The notes: a model not told the origin generated them from the letters alone. Positions 10,967 to 24,460 are shown, numbered from the stretch's first letter. The stretch is 64,000 nucleotides of DNA from Polyodon spathula (GCF_017654505.1 NC_054538.1:51768286-51832285), one strand, 5' to 3'. Translations and numbers: made by a program.

Positions 10967-13347
10967 ACCAATTCTAAAATAAACGTCGATATTAATCGTT
11001 GATTTGGCAAAACAAATTTAATCAAATAGTAGCAAGCCTAGATATGAGCAAAGAAGTGCAAAGGCCTGCAACCTGACAATTCACAGAAACTCACTCTTCC
11101 AAATTTGACAGCTCAGATTTGAAAACGCTCATTAGAAAACATGTCTACTAGAACATAGGCCCAGTATAATTAGAAGAAATTAGCACCACATTATACAGCA
11201 GCAGTCCACAATTCCATCTTGCCAAATCAAAATTAGTGACCCGTCACATTTGCTCAATACAGATTAACATGTTAGAATATCCTACCATCTATTTTGGTTT
11301 AATCTTCTGTTGGTGGTTTTATTTTTTGTCAACACATATTTCTATTCACCTTTCTAGCATAACTCAAGAACTACTCAGGCAGTAATACAAAAAACAAAAC
11401 AAAAAAAACCCATACAACATTAAACAGTCAACCTAAAATTCTTATGTCAAAGCACACAGATATATTGTATAATATGCTGTTGTGCTAGTTCCATTAGAGT
11501 AGCCTACTTAGGCTCTGCCAAGTTTCCAAATCTAAAAGCTTGGTAAAGTATACAAATGTAACATCAGTTTGCTGCCACAGCTGTTTGGAAGTAATTGGCT
11601 ATTCATAAATATAAAATCAGTCACACACACAACTAACCAAGTCTGAGATTTAAATTCAATTGCTGTTGCTGCTCATACTGTACTTCCATTTGATAACCAA
11701 ACACCACAACGTTGTAATTGCAAAGGTGTAATGTTAGAACAGTTTATTTTTTTGTTTGGTACTCTGAAGCTGCTATAAGGTGAGCAGTGCCGTGATTAAA
11801 ATGTTATTTTAAAATATTATTTTAAAAATGACAACAACCAAGAAATCAAATGCTAATTTGGGGGTTTTGTGCAGGATAGGGCCCAAATCATGAAGAACAA
11901 CAGTTTCTATCTTAAAATTGCACTGGCCAATATTCTAGTGTTCCTCATTAGTATTTCTCTTTGGACTACTTTGGAGCAGCTCTCTTGTTGCTTCTGTAGT
12001 TCAGCACCTAGTTAATGTCAGTGATGAATGACAGGTTTGCTATTAAATCCTTTCATGCTTTGTTTTATTTATTCATATTGTTTTTTTTTTCATTATTTAT
12101 TTATTTTTTAAAAAGGTCTTTCTGCACTGCTAACAGAACAGCAAGAAAATCAACCCTCCGGAACTTTTGAACAGACACCAATATATTTTTGTAACCAGCC
12201 CTTTGCACACAGTGTTCTACTACTAAGTGGGACAAATTGTCATTTTAAATTCATGTTTCCAATTCAACAACTTCTACAGCATGCAGAAAAGAATATATCA
12301 AAAGAATTATGTATCACTCTCAATGGGGCAGTTTCCACAGAAAAAGAGATGTTTTTTTCACTATTTAGATAGTACTTTTCGGGTATTGTGTGTTTCCATC
12401 TAGTTTTCTTTTAGCCAGATAAATTCTTCTTTCCAAATGCAAATACCCTAATTAATATTAAAAATACAGGACAGGATATTTCAATGTTTCTGTTGGAGTT
12501 CCAATTTGGCCTTGTGCAACGACTTGTATTGTGTAGCTTTCTTAGTTTCTTTTCGTTTGTGTTGAAGCACCGCAACTGCAGCCTGTCTCATTTGGCCACC
12601 AAAAACAACGATTCTAGCAGTCAACGCCAAAAGAGCGTAAAGTTGTCGTTAAGGCAATGGACACGTGGACTCAGGTTGGGGCAAAATTACAGGAATTATT
12701 AACATTAGGTAGGTAGACAGATTACGTTTATAATTAGGCGTGCTTAATTCAAAAGGTAGAGCAAGCACAGTCACGCTAAAAAAAAAAATCAATAAGTACA
12801 GTTAACATTTATTGACTGGTGAAATACAATTCAAAAGTAAGTTGCTGCAGTATGTCCACTGTTTTGTTATTTCAAATATTTTTACAAAACAAACATTAAA
12901 CTTTAAAGCTACAGGTGTGCAGTACAAAAGAACATCATAAAAAAACAGCTGTAGGTGAAAAATGCTAGAATAAAAGTTACTACATTTAAAAAATATAGCA
13001 ACACGTGAATATATAAGCACTACAGATTAAAGATATCAAAATGATCTAGTGAAAATGTTTAGTACAGTATATTTGATAAAGGCTAGTAGTAAATCTGTAA
13101 TAGGCTACCATACTATCCCACATTTCCCACTTAGTGCTTCATACTGTTATTATAGTATTCCTAAATAATAATAATACCAACAACAATAAAATAACCTGAA
13201 ATGACAATAATTTGAAAACGCTGATTACGTGACGTGTCACATAAAACTAAAATACTGAATGGAGGTCTCATAAATCCCTGTTACAGTATGTTTATTTTTC
13301 CTGTTTGGTCAACAAAAGCAGATCTCAGAATAAAGGAATCTTTGGTA
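10967..13347. other. Intronic DNA, nothing recognised
   Basis: AT-rich sequence without a recognised element, including T-rich tracts near 12080-12110. Open frames at 12484-12702 and 12802-13020 show no family features. Confidence 0.5.
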
Positions 13348-13348
13348 G

Positions 13349-14337
13349 ATAAGAAAGCTTACAAACCAGGAGAAGGCCATTGAGCCCACATTGCTCGTTT
13401 GGTTGTTAGTAGCTTACTGATCCCAGAATCTCATCAAGCAGCTTCTTGAAGGATTCCAGGGTGTCAGCCTCAACAACATTACTGGAAAGTTGGTTCCAGA
13501 CTCCCACAGTTCTCTGTGTAAAAGTGTTTCCTATTTCTGTTCCGATTGGCCCTTTACCTAATCTCCATTTGTGACCCCTGATCCTTGTTTCTTTTTTCAG
13601 GTCGAAAAAAAAGTCCCTTGGGTCGACATTGTCAATATCTTTTAGAATTTTGAATGCTTGAATCAGGTTGCCGCGTAGTCTTCTTTGTTCAAGACTGAAC
13701 AGATTCAATTCTTTTAGCCTGCCTGAATATAGCATGCCTTTTAAATCCGAAATAATTCTGGTCGCTCTTCTTTGCACTCTTTCAAGAGCAGCAATATCCT
13801 TTTTATAGTGAGGTGACCTGAACTAAACACAATATTCCAGATGAGGTCTTAGTAATGCATTGTAAAGTTGTAACATGACTTCCCCCGATCTAAATTCAAC
13901 ACTTTTCACAATATATCCGACCATCTTGCTGGCTTTTTTATAGCTTCCTCACATTGTCTAGATGAAGACATTTCTGAGTAGTATCTCCTAACAGTCTTTA
14001 TAATGCACACTTGTATTGTCTGCGTGCAGTACCTTACACTTTTCTCTATTAAATGTCATTTGCCATGTGTCTGCCCAGTCACAAATGCTGTCTAGATCAT
14101 TTTCAATGACCTTTGCTGCCACTCCTATTTGTGTCATCTGCAAATTTAACAAGTTTGCTTACTATACGAGAATCTAAGACACCAATGTAGATTAGGAATA
14201 GCAGAGGACCTAATACTGATCCCTGTGGTATTCCACTGGTTACCTTTGAGGTTTCTCATTTAATCAGTACTTTGTTTTCTACATGTTAACCACACCCTAA
14301 TCCATATGCATACAATTCCTTGAATCCCTACTGCGTG
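13349..14337 (-). mobile_element. CR1-clade LINE, 5'-truncated copy
   Basis: Minus-strand 3' portion of the same LINE lineage as 34745-37081. It begins at the 3' terminal octamer region (CTTATC) and runs through the C-terminal ORF2 block at 13406-13777: QRRATRIISDLKGM, LNLFSLEQRRLRGNLIQAF, KETRIRGHKWRL and FTQRTVGVWNQLSSN. Upstream of that, broken frames carry the RT block equivalent to SGVPQGSVLGPLL near 14190-14250, and similarity stops at about 14337. The short length is typical of incomplete reverse transcription. Frameshifts and stops in the RT part make it a pseudogene. Confidence 0.9.
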
Positions 14338-15896
14338 GAAATGTATTGTGCTTCTTGTAAACTTTGCAGAATGTTCTGCAACACTTCAAGGTACATGTAC
14401 AGTCTTATAGCTCTTCAACTGCAATTCCAGTCATTAGCACAAAATAAAATCAAAACAAACACTCAGACTCAAGTCAATGTTACTGTAGCAATGTTACGTG
14501 ATGTGAAATCTTCTATCACTGCATCCCTTAGAAAAATCCCTTAAAATCTGGTACTGTGCCAATGCTTTACAACCAACAATCCTAATTAACATATTTATAG
14601 AAATACATAACACACACAAAGTGACTAATTTTTATGTTAAATATTTGGCATTTTGTTCCATGAGTGTCATATAGACAATATCAGTGTTGCACTTGCCTTG
14701 CACTTCCAAGGGTATGGGTTATGGTTAGTTCACCTCCTCACACTACAGCTACCCCTAATGGTCAGGCACACCAAAAAAGTCCAGACAGAGATTTCCCAGT
14801 TAGTTTCCTCCAGGGTTCAGTTGCTTGGATTTTGTGGGAGTAAGGTGACTGACTTGATTGACAGTGAAAACTGAGGTTGCTTGTTAATCTTTAGACATCC
14901 TGACTGCTAAAACCCAGCCAGAGTAGGGGGAAGGTTTTTAAAACAAGGTAGTTCTGGGTGCAGGACAAGTGAACCCCTTCCTATCTACTTTTCTACTTGG
15001 TTTACTCAGATCATGACAAACGTGTTAACACTTAAGCTATAGAACCAGAAGAGGGCTTTACCATCTCAGCGATCGCAAAATCGCTATCACCACGTTCCGG
15101 ACAACCAAAAAAATCTGTCTGACAACATGTTCTTTTTGGCTGCAATTCAATTTTTTTACACTATAACAAGATAACGTTCTGTGCTTTAATCAAACAGCGG
15201 TTTCTCAATCGAGACTCCACTCACAGATCATCCCGGTAAAACAGGTTTAGAGGGATCAATGGTTTTCATTGGTAATGCTTGAGTGATTTCCGGGGTGACG
15301 TACACGTACACATTGTTTGTGACTAAATTTCGCAAGGATTGCCTATCTATCTAGTCAGCACACTGGTATATGTCACATGACTGTGTCTACTCAAGTGAAG
15401 CGAAAGTTAAAACGGACACTACGGCAGCCAAAATACATACTTTTATATTGAAGGCTATGTTTGTTTTAAACAAAGTTACAGACTGGAATTACAAGCTACA
15501 GAACTCTGCTCACCAAGATGCACATTTTGTTATGTTGTTACCTTTATTAAATCGTTAACGTTATTTCCCAACCCAGGAAAGAATACGGTAGTTATCACCG
15601 ACTCAGATTTAGCACGTAACATGTTGACATCGTTTTTTTCTTTTCTCTTATAGGATTAATAAAATGTACCGGTAATTTTATTTTTACTTTATGGTGTTTG
15701 TTTGTAACTTGCAGTAATGAGTGCCGCAACAGCCTTGGGTCCAAACCGTCAGCCCAGTGTAGATATACTATTTACATCCTCGCTACGTGGCCTTCATTGT
15801 ACAATTAAATACCGATTTAAAAAAATAAATAAAATAAAAACTGCTGCCGATGTTGGCTCGTCCTCTCTATGCAACCGGCACGGCAAAGCAACATTG
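14338..15896. other. Intronic DNA, nothing recognised
   Basis: No recognisable coding or mobile element. Mixed sequence with scattered CpGs around 15060-15110 and 15210-15310. Confidence 0.45.

Positions 15897-15936
<40 letters not shown>
15897..15936. repeat. (ATT)n microsatellite
   Basis: About 13 uninterrupted ATT units. Confidence 0.95.
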
Positions 15937-15939
<3 letters not shown>

Positions 15940-16144
15940 AGATTTTAGTTAACATTTGCAATTGAAGATTTTAGTTAAAATTTGCAATTGAAATTGAACA
16001 GGATATAGCCAGAATACTGGATGCAGCATGCCACAAATAGGTACTGTACTTTTATTCACAACCTCGTTGCTATTATTATTAGTGCTAGTAGTGACAAATT
16101 CTGTAATAAAGAAAATCAAAGAATAAAACAGTACTAATATTATT

Positions 16145-16182
16145 AATAGTTTAGCTGATGCCTTTATCCAAAGTGACTTCCT
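16145..16182 (-). mobile_element. SINE 3' tail fragment
   Basis: Read on the minus strand this is AAGTCACTTTGGATAAAGGC followed by ATCAGCTAAA and an ATT-rich end. It is the L2-like 3' tail seen in the SINE at 8838-9073; the tRNA head is missing. Confidence 0.6.
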
Positions 16183-16189
16183 TAACTTA

Positions 16190-16288
16190 CTCCAGCAGCT
16201 CATTTTGTTCGTTTTGGATTGTCCTTTTACTGTAGCGAACAAAAGGCTTTGGACCCAAACAGCGTTGTTATAGGGAGGGTTTACTGTA
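16190..16288 (-). mobile_element. Tigger/pogo-like terminal fragment
   Basis: Read on the minus strand it starts CAGTAAACCCTCCCTATAAC, followed by a TTTGTTCGCTACAGTAA segment. This resembles the ends of Tigger elements (CAGTNAACCCTCGTTATAAC, then TTTGTTCGTTATAG). No opposite end or transposase was found nearby. Confidence 0.5.
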
Positions 16289-16438
16289 TTTAGTATTTGA
16301 CTGATATGCTTACTACACAACACTTGTACATTTTAGTATATAATGTGAGCACATTTGTTATTTTTCACTTATTTTTGTAAGTGTTCAACATTTAACTGAG
16401 GGTATAAAGAAGTTTGGATCAGAATCCAATATCCTCCC

Positions 16439-16562
16439 TTACAAAAAAGTAACATAGTGCAAGCATACGTGTGCCAAAATTGCCGGTTTTAGTATACTAT
16501 TGGTACCATTATACTATCCTATTTTGGCACAAGTATACAACTTTGTATATTCTTTTTTGTAA
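16439..16562. mobile_element. Foldback MITE-like element, about 124 bp
   Basis: One long imperfect palindrome. The left arm starts TTACAAAAAAG and contains GCATACGTGTGCCAAAAT and TAGTATA. The right arm contains TACTAT, ATTTTGGCACAAGTATAC and ends CTTTTTTGTAA. The arms are about 55 bp each and pair well around GGTACC at 16502-16507. There is no coding capacity. Such structures are typical of foldback or MITE elements mobilised by another transposase. Confidence 0.75.
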
Positions 16563-17319
16563 ACAATGCAACGTAGTTCTCAAATATTGGACATTTCTTA
16601 GATTGTATCTTACTTGTCTTTTGCATACCTGCATTGTCTCTTGCTAGATATGCACCTCCAGATTCTGACAAATGCTTTTAAAAAACCAGGAGCAACTTCT
16701 GCTCTGGATCAAAAAGCTATAATGCTCTGCGGCTGCCTGCCTAAGTGGATAACTATCAAAAAACTTGTAGAAACTCACTAAAACTAAAGTCTGGGAAAAG
16801 TATAGAATTTTGATGTTGAAAAAGTGTATGAACCCTGAGATACTGTACCTATATTGAGTACAGTGTACTTTGTACAAGTCCATAGGTCAATTATGGGCAC
16901 CTTCACATTTTTTTTAGACAACCAAATGTCTACAATGGACTGCCTGAAGGGCAAGTACCATTACCAAAATTCTGCGAACCCTGCATCTAGTAATACCCAC
17001 CTCACGACGTAAAATTTCTCAAAACAAATTTTCCATGTTTCGGACGGTAACGCCCTCTTTTGAGGACACACACACACAGAAATGGGAAGAATTGAAACGG
17101 TTTGCTGGAGAACAAAGGAATAAATGCACACATCCTGGCCTGACAGTGGGACATTATAGAAACTCAGGATCCTGGTATGGCTGAATGGGGTTATTATTCT
17201 TTTTTCTTTTGCCAAGGAACCTCTTCACAGATAGAACACTTGCATAAAGAGGACTAGTTCTCTATACTTCTTAAATGGTTCAATGATACAGTGCTACATT
17301 GAAGTGTTGCTCAGTTTTG
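16563..17319. other. Intronic DNA, nothing recognised
   Basis: No recognisable element. Open frames at 16644-16883 and 16961-17215 (minus) have no family features. A short (AC)n run lies at about 17067-17078. Confidence 0.45.
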
Positions 17320-18155
17320 GTTCAAGTATGCAAAAGAAAAAATTCTGTAGCCATGTGGCAAAAAGTTTTGTGGTTTGACAAAACTAAAATGGAACTTTTT
17401 GGTCTAAATGCAAAGCGTTGTGTTTGGTGCAAACCAAACCCAGCACATCACCCAAAGAACACCATCCCTACTGTGAAGCATGGTGGTGGCACCATCATAT
17501 TATGCAGATGTTTCTCATTGGCAGGGACTGGAGCACTTTCAGAATAGAAGGGAAAATGAATAGAGGAAAGTACACAGAAGTCCTTGACGATAACCTGCTG
17601 CCCTCTGCAACAAAGCTGAAACTGGGACAGAAGTTCACCTTTCAGAATGTCAACGACCCAAAGCACACAGCCAAAGCTACACTGGAGTGGTTAAGGAACA
17701 AAAAGGTAAATGTCCTTGAGTGGCCCAGTCACAGTCCCGACCTAAATCCAATTGAAAATCTGCGGCATGACTTAAATATTGCTGTCCATTAACGCTTCCA
17801 AGGAACTTGACAGAGCTTGAACAGTTTTGTAAAGAAGTATGGTCAAATATTGCTAAATCTAGGTGTGCAAAGTTGGGCGATCTATCCCAACCGACTCACA
17901 GCTCTAATTGCTGCCAAAGGCGCTTCCACCAAGTATTAACTCAGGGGTGGAGACTTATCCAATTATGACCTTTCAGGTTTTGTATTTTTTTAATATATAA
18001 TCTTTCTCTCAATAAAAACTTTTTTCCCCTTAACAGTGTGGAGTATGGCGTGTACATAAGTGAAAAAAAATCCTCATTTAAAATGCATTAAACTCTGAGG
18101 TACTGACACAACAAAATGTGAAAAAAGTTCAAGGTGGTGCAGACTTTCTATAGAC

Positions 18156-18159
<4 letters not shown>
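17320..18159 (+). mobile_element. Tc1-like transposon, family C copy 1, 5'-truncated
   Basis: Plus-strand catalytic half. The visible blocks are AMWQKVLWFDKTKMELFG, KRCVWCKPNPAHHPKN, KHGGGTIILCRCFSLAGTG and, after a frame change near 17530, KLGQKFTFQNVNDPKHTAKA and [15 protein letters not shown] stop at 17790 truncates the C-terminus. The residue at the second catalytic Asp position (normally QQDNDPKH) is Val, so the enzyme could not be active. The right inverted end (AGACTTTCTATAGACACTG) is present and matches the family at 24892-26174. The left half is missing. Confidence 0.88.

Positions 18160-18244
<85 letters not shown>
18160..18244. repeat. (GT)n then (AT)n compound microsatellite
   Basis: About 44 bp of GT followed by about 41 bp of AT, beginning immediately at the CACTG end of the Tc1 element. 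Open frames reading CVCVCV/IYIYIY across it are artefacts. Confidence 0.97.
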
Positions 18245-18246
<2 letters not shown>

Positions 18247-21200
18247 CACTTTTTTTTTTTTTTTACAAAAGCATAACAGTGTTCTGGCTTTTCTGTTCCA
18301 CACCTTTCATGCTGTGTTGCCGGTTTTACAATGTGGGTAATAATCCTCACACAATATCAGTGTGCTATATTTTTTGGAACCCCACTACTTACTCTTTAAA
18401 GCTAACTGAAAACCATAAATGCGTTCAGTTTAGTAGATCTGTAACAGTCACCTAAGTTACTAATAACATTGTCTATCTGACGAAGGTCTCGACTCCAGTG
18501 TAAAGCAGCACAGTACCAACTACGCAGCAGCAGACAATTAAGATCAATACACTTGACAGAAGACATTAGGAAGCCCACAGGGTCTACATTGAAAAATAAA
18601 CCACAACTTTCTGTACCAATTGTTGGATACCAAAGGAGGAATTATCATGTAATACTGCTCTAACCCAAGTAGACAAATAACATAAACCACTGTAATCTTC
18701 TCTAAGTTAATCTTTCCTCAGAGCTTAGTGAGCTTCCATTAACAGACTAATAGTAGAGCCAGGCAAAGCCCTGCTACACACAGTCAAGTCGATGAACTCT
18801 TAGCAACTGTCAATGTTCACATCAGCAGCCAAGAAGTGGGAGGCCAGGTCAACCGTGAACATGAAATTGACGCATGAAAAAGTAACAAATTAGTGCCGGC
18901 AGAAGTAAAACGTTAGAAGTAAATTCCATTTTCTGTCTGAATATTGTTTGGTTAAGTGTCTAAAACCACTCACTGTGTGTCTGTTGCCAAGAACATTGCC
19001 TGTAAGTTTTTCCATAAAGGACAATCAACACTTTGCATCCTTTATTTTGGCCAACTAGTTTTCTTTTCCCCCCATTGCAGAAGTATAATGTTAACATTTC
19101 ACAGCCACCCAGCAAGTGTTAGCGTACAGTTTGGTGCTGTAAAGTGTGCACTGCTAGGCAACTGGAAAAGTTTTTAAATGTTGAGATGTTAACTGCAGAG
19201 CCAAGATGTTCCCTCGTACCACTTTTTTTTTTTTTTGCAACAAACTATTTTCTGCACACCATATCCAGATTTACAACAGCAAAAAGCTGAGGTAATTGAA
19301 TTTTCTTGTATAATCTTAGCTTGCCCAAAGAGAAACCAGGCACTACAGAACAAATACTGGCAGCCGCTGTTAGTGTGCAAGAATTCTGTTCTCACAGTAC
19401 ACTAACAAATGGCCTTGAACTGCTAAAAACTGCACACAATACTGAACAGATTTTGAGATGCAATTCTCAAAAGCAACACCTTCTCCAGACTGTTAAAGAA
19501 TAACAGTTCTGAAAAGGTTTCAGGAGCATCATGCTTTACTTTTAATCAAAACAAAACAAAACAAAAAAAAAATTGTTAGTTTTGTGAGTAAAGATGAGTC
19601 TTTTTGGGCTAAAGATTAATAAATTTAAAAGACCTCTTAAGATGTTTCAAAGTAGCCTTGACCTGTAGCATCAGATGTCATTAGTTGTGCAAAATACCAA
19701 GTTTTTATTTCCAATATCACACCGATGGCCCGAAAAGAACTAAACTTTACTGTAGGAAATATAGGTATACATATGTTAAACTTGCTTAACAAAACTGCTT
19801 CATAAAACTGCTGTATACAATATCCCCTGAAGTATGTTTCAAGGCTAAAGTCAAGGTTTTTGACATGTTAAGGTATTAATTGAAGGGTTCATCACTGCAG
19901 TTCTATGATTGCTGGCCTCCCAGGCGCATCACTGAAATAGCTGCAGTTGGCAGCAAAAAACTGCTGTCATAATTCTCACATTAATTCATACCACAATATC
20001 ACTACAGACTTACTTACACATGTATTACAGCTACATCCCTGGCCATATCTTTTGGCAGTCTAAAGATGCTAATTAATACTTTTTGGTGCTCGGGCCCTTA
20101 GTTGATATGCCCCTTGAAGTCAGGAAACAGCGTTTCATACTCAGACAAGGCAAACTGTTGCAAATTGGGTTGCTAACTTGATACCTAGTGATTGCTATCC
20201 TAATCTGTAGGGAGTTGTTCAGCACTGAAGTCTCTTTAAACATGCACTACTGTCTCTAAATGCCTCTCTTACGCAACATTTACTCCAAGCAGCGTGCCTG
20301 CAGACAACCGTAGATGAGATGCAAAAAAGTCCTTATGGATGTGAAAAACAAAGTCTCAGGCTGCAAACATCTAAAGATAACTACAGTGTTGGGTCTCGGA
20401 GTTCTGCAAGTAGTGATAATTAACCCTCCTAAATCCATGTCACTAAACTTACTCAAATACTCAAAGCCTATATTCTATAACAAGAACATTGGTGTCCAAA
20501 CAGAGATACACAACTGAGGTGGATGCGAGACACTACTGTTGTTTGAACAGGATAAAGACAAGAATATTGAAGTGTCCCCATTTAAATACTAAGCATATAA
20601 TTGCTTTTGGATTAAGGGAGTACATCCAAAGTTTTCCAGGATCTAGGTTACTTAGTGCTATGAAGCCGGTGTTTTTAGAGAAACAGGTTTATTTGGTTTT
20701 CACAGAGCACAAATAATAAAAATGGTGCTGTAATGTTGCAAAGGTTGATGTTACCCCATTGTGCCACCAAGCCCCCTAAACATGCTTAAACTTGACATTG
20801 TGTAAACCGGATTTTGTGACCATACTAGTCCATTACTTGGACTACCACGCAATGGCCTATACTGATTAAGGCCTTTGCTTCCTCTTTACAACGTCATATT
20901 TGTTTTGTGAAAGAAATTAAAACAGTTAATCTAGTAGCAACATGATATACACCCTTGAGTGTTTAACACTTTCAGCACTAAGCAACTTTAACGAAAGGCT
21001 GTCCGAGAATTAAGCAATAAAGAACACTTTGGCGTACATTCTGTGAGATTTGACGATTGCAAAAAGGATTGTGGGATTAGACAGCAGGACCTCTCTATTG
21101 TGATTGAAATATTAAGTCTTATATTGGAAAAGTAAAATTCAAAATGGTTAGGCCTAGTCTACTCATTTATATTTTCACACTTTAAGACCAATATGTAATA

Positions 21201-24200
21201 TGTAATTAAATACAGAGACAACCACAAATGTTTTACAAACTATTATACAATTTCAGGATTGAAATTTGTTTCTGCATCTGCTAGCAGCATTTCTTTAAAT
21301 ATGTATTGTTTAGACTACAAATCAACCTGGATTACCATGGTTCAGATTAGCAGAAGTCTACTGTATTTACAACACAGTTAGAACGAGCAAATGATTTTGA
21401 AAACTACAACTTAGTCTTCAAGAAGTTAAACTGAGACAGGGGGCGACTTACAACATGTAGAAAGACAAAAGTGTATTTGCATAAAACATCTGCTTAATTC
21501 CAATGCAAATCATTGTAAATATGTCCTGAAAGAACCATATTTCCCCTGGTGTTCTCTGACCCAAAAGCAAGCAATCTGCTATATAGAGCAACCGACCTTT
21601 ATGGGATTAGTCCAGCTGAACAAGTTCTCCAATTCCACCTTTTCTTTACAATGTAACCATAGTCTGTTTATGCTTCACAGATTTTTCGAATGTATTTGGC
21701 AGGTGAAGAGACAACTGGATTGACAGCAGGAATAGAAGATCACCTTTCATATGCTTTCCTTTTAATCGTTAAGTGGGTTGCAGCAGTGAGATGAGATTTG
21801 AACAGGGCAAATATGTACAAAGATGGGGGAGGTGACTTCACAGGAGCAAAACAGTGTACTTGTGGGATTTATATTTCAAAGTGCCTCTAGATGTTGTGGC
21901 CTGATCCATATGCCAGAGACAAACATTCACTTAAGGAATAAAATGACACATTCAAGCGCTAATGCAAGTTAAAGCAAATATAATAAATAAATAAAACAAA
22001 CTTTAAAAAAAAAAAAAAAAAAAAAAAAACACACACACAGCCAGCTTGCTTATAAATATTGGCTTTAAATTAGAATCCCTACACCTAGATTTTGTCTACA
22101 AACATCCAGTTACAGTTTGCTCCTGTGAATAAAAGTCATTCTCCACCATGGTGTTTTTTTTTTGGCAGGTTTTTTTATTTTTTTTTTTTTTTTTTATTTT
22201 TTTTGCAGAGTAAGGGACGTGACTGTGGTTCAAATCCTGCTTTTGTCAAAACGCAGATTTTGGCTGTGGAGTTAGGTAGGAATATTGTCTGGGGATAGTT
22301 CACCTCAGCAAGGTTCAACAAACCCTACTGGCCAGACGCCTGACAAGTCTACTTACTTCATAGGGTGGGCCCTTGCCTCAGCAGCTTACTAGCATCCATT
22401 GGTTATGTTCGGCGGGAGAAAAGAGGCGATATGGTGGACAGTAGGAATGTAGGCCACCAAGGAAAGGTCTTCTGTCCTCCTAATTGGTACTTAGGTTGCA
22501 GCAGTGATATTGAAATTTGACATTTCAAGTTGGATAGACAAATAAGGTTATATAGATTTTTTTTACATAATCTCTTTTTAAAACATTTCAAAAAATCAAT
22601 CAAAAGTTGATTTAGAAGTATTAGGAATAAATAAATTCTGCAACATTAAACAGGAATGAAACCTGGGTTGCTAAGCTACCTACCAAAACAAGACAGCTTT
22701 GAGGAGAGCTACATCGGATTCAGCCGAATTTTTTTTCACCTCAACACAGCCTCTTACTTCAAAAAAAAAAAAGGGGGGGAGCTTTTACCTGCTCAACTTC
22801 TCTTATTGAAAGGGTTAGAACAGCATGCTTCAGTGGCACAAAGAAGTGTATGGCTCAGTGCTCTAAATAAGAACTGTGTGCGTATATGAAGGAGAACGGG
22901 AGAGGATTTTGGCCTGCATCATACTGCATTATCCAGTATGCAAACCAAGCTGAAACAACATAAGAAATTCCTCCTCTTAATTAGATTTCCAGAATTCCAC
23001 TAGAAATGCCATCATAAGAGCTGTGGGCAATGCTGACTCATACATTTTTTTTTTTACCCTACAGATGGAAACTGAAAAATATACGAACAAGTGCTATAAT
23101 ATTTTACTCCATGAGGAGCAACCCATATTTCAGGAGTTTGCAAATGCCAACACACCACAAAAAGATAGAGCTACAAAGCAGTTAGCAATGACTCCAGGTT
23201 GTTTTTGTATGATACTGAACACTAGGAGCGTGGTTTACTCATGCACACACTTCAGTTCACCTTACCTGCTTTGCAATTCACTAAATAAGACTCAAATATA
23301 CAGTTTTGAAAGAAACATGTTAAACCACACATGTATTTTCATTTTAAAACATGAAAACTGGTACTACTTGAGATAAAAGATGGTTCTCAGTTTCTATACC
23401 TTATTTACAGGTTATCTGTTCTCACTTACTCAATGTTTCATTTCACCTCAGCAGTGTCTTCTGGGTCAAAGCATGCAATAGGGACAGAAAGCATGCACGT
23501 CAATGGGGGAACTAACTGACTGGTAATTGACAGGAATGAAGCCAGTGTGCTTTTTTTTTTGTTTTTTTTTTACTGCAGTTAGTACACATTCAAAATATTG
23601 ACAGATAAGAAAGCTCAACTGTACAGCACTGTAAACCAGCAGTTAACTACCACACTTGGAAACACATTAGCCATTGCCCCACACTGTGAAAACAGAAACC
23701 TTTGTTTGTTTTGCACTGGGACAGTGGACACATGAAAGAAATTCCTTTTCAACAACCCTAAAATGTCAAAATCGACCAATGCATCTAGACCGCATGGCTG
23801 CAAAATGTTATCCTCACATGACAAAACAGATTACAGAACAATGATTGGAGTAAAACAGGAATACCAGGAATGATCTGGGCATGATGCACAGTCCATTAAC
23901 TCTGCCAGACTCACAGGAAGGCATTGGCAAATTTAAGGAGGGGGCTGCAAAAAAAAAAAATTAAATAAATAAAGCAAGGAATCTGCATTATGTGTGAAGC
24001 ACCGCTCCGGTGATGTTTACAGTAGAACCACGGTAACTGGTATCACTAAAGAATCCCATCCAAACATACTCTTGCATGGTATGGAGTGATGGATAGTAAA
24101 TTGCATTTGTTCCATCTGTTATGCAGGTGTATTGAGACAATTGCTTTATGACTGACTTATGTCAGAACAAGAACTTGGTAAGTTACTAATTTAAAGTTAT

Positions 24201-24395
24201 GGGAATATATGGTATTTTGACAATAAAACCAATGTTAAATAAATGTGCTCAATTCCTATCTCTGACGTCCAGAATCAAATCTATAAAAAATGTAAATCTG
24301 AAATTCTTCCGATCACACTGACTGGCAATATTATTAACACCGACCAGCTAAGCTACTGCCACATTCCAATCTTCCTACTTACTCATATTAGTCGT
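18245..24395. other. Intronic DNA, no gene recognised
   Basis: A 6 kb stretch without a recognisable mobile element or exon. It has T/A homopolymers at about 18250-18264, 22001-22029 and 22150-22205. A B-box-like GGTTCAAATCC lies at 22228-22238 without a convincing A box or SINE tail. A 117-codon open frame at 23023-23376 has no recognisable domain. Confidence 0.5.
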
Positions 24396-24399
24396 TATT

Positions 24400-24460
24400 A
24401 CTAGGGTGACCAGGAGACTGTGTTCACCGGGACAGATCGAGACAGTTGAGGTTTACAGAC
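24400..24460 (+). mobile_element. Possible DNA-transposon terminus
   Basis: TACTAGGGTGACCAGGAGAC followed by CACCGGGACAG resembles a common vertebrate DNA-transposon end of the CTAGGGTGACCAGAxGTCCC type. No opposite end was found. At 24481-24515 it is followed by a GTTTCTGGTTTTCTGTGTTT motif shared with the candidate MITE at 48486. Confidence 0.3.

Noticed and set aside
18134..18455. Cys-Val / Ile-Tyr repeat open frames
   Set aside because: Translations of (GT)n and (AT)n microsatellites; the same applies at 27059-27244, 31480-31707 and 46258-46557.
20820..20850. TAGTCCA/TGGACTA hairpin
   Set aside because: Seven-bp stem is too short to be significant here.
22213..22330. B-box-like GGTTCAAATCC as a tRNA or SINE
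   Set aside because: No matching A box, cloverleaf or SINE tail could be found.
23023..23376. 117-codon open frame
   Set aside because: No family features, no splice context and no codon bias different from the flanks.
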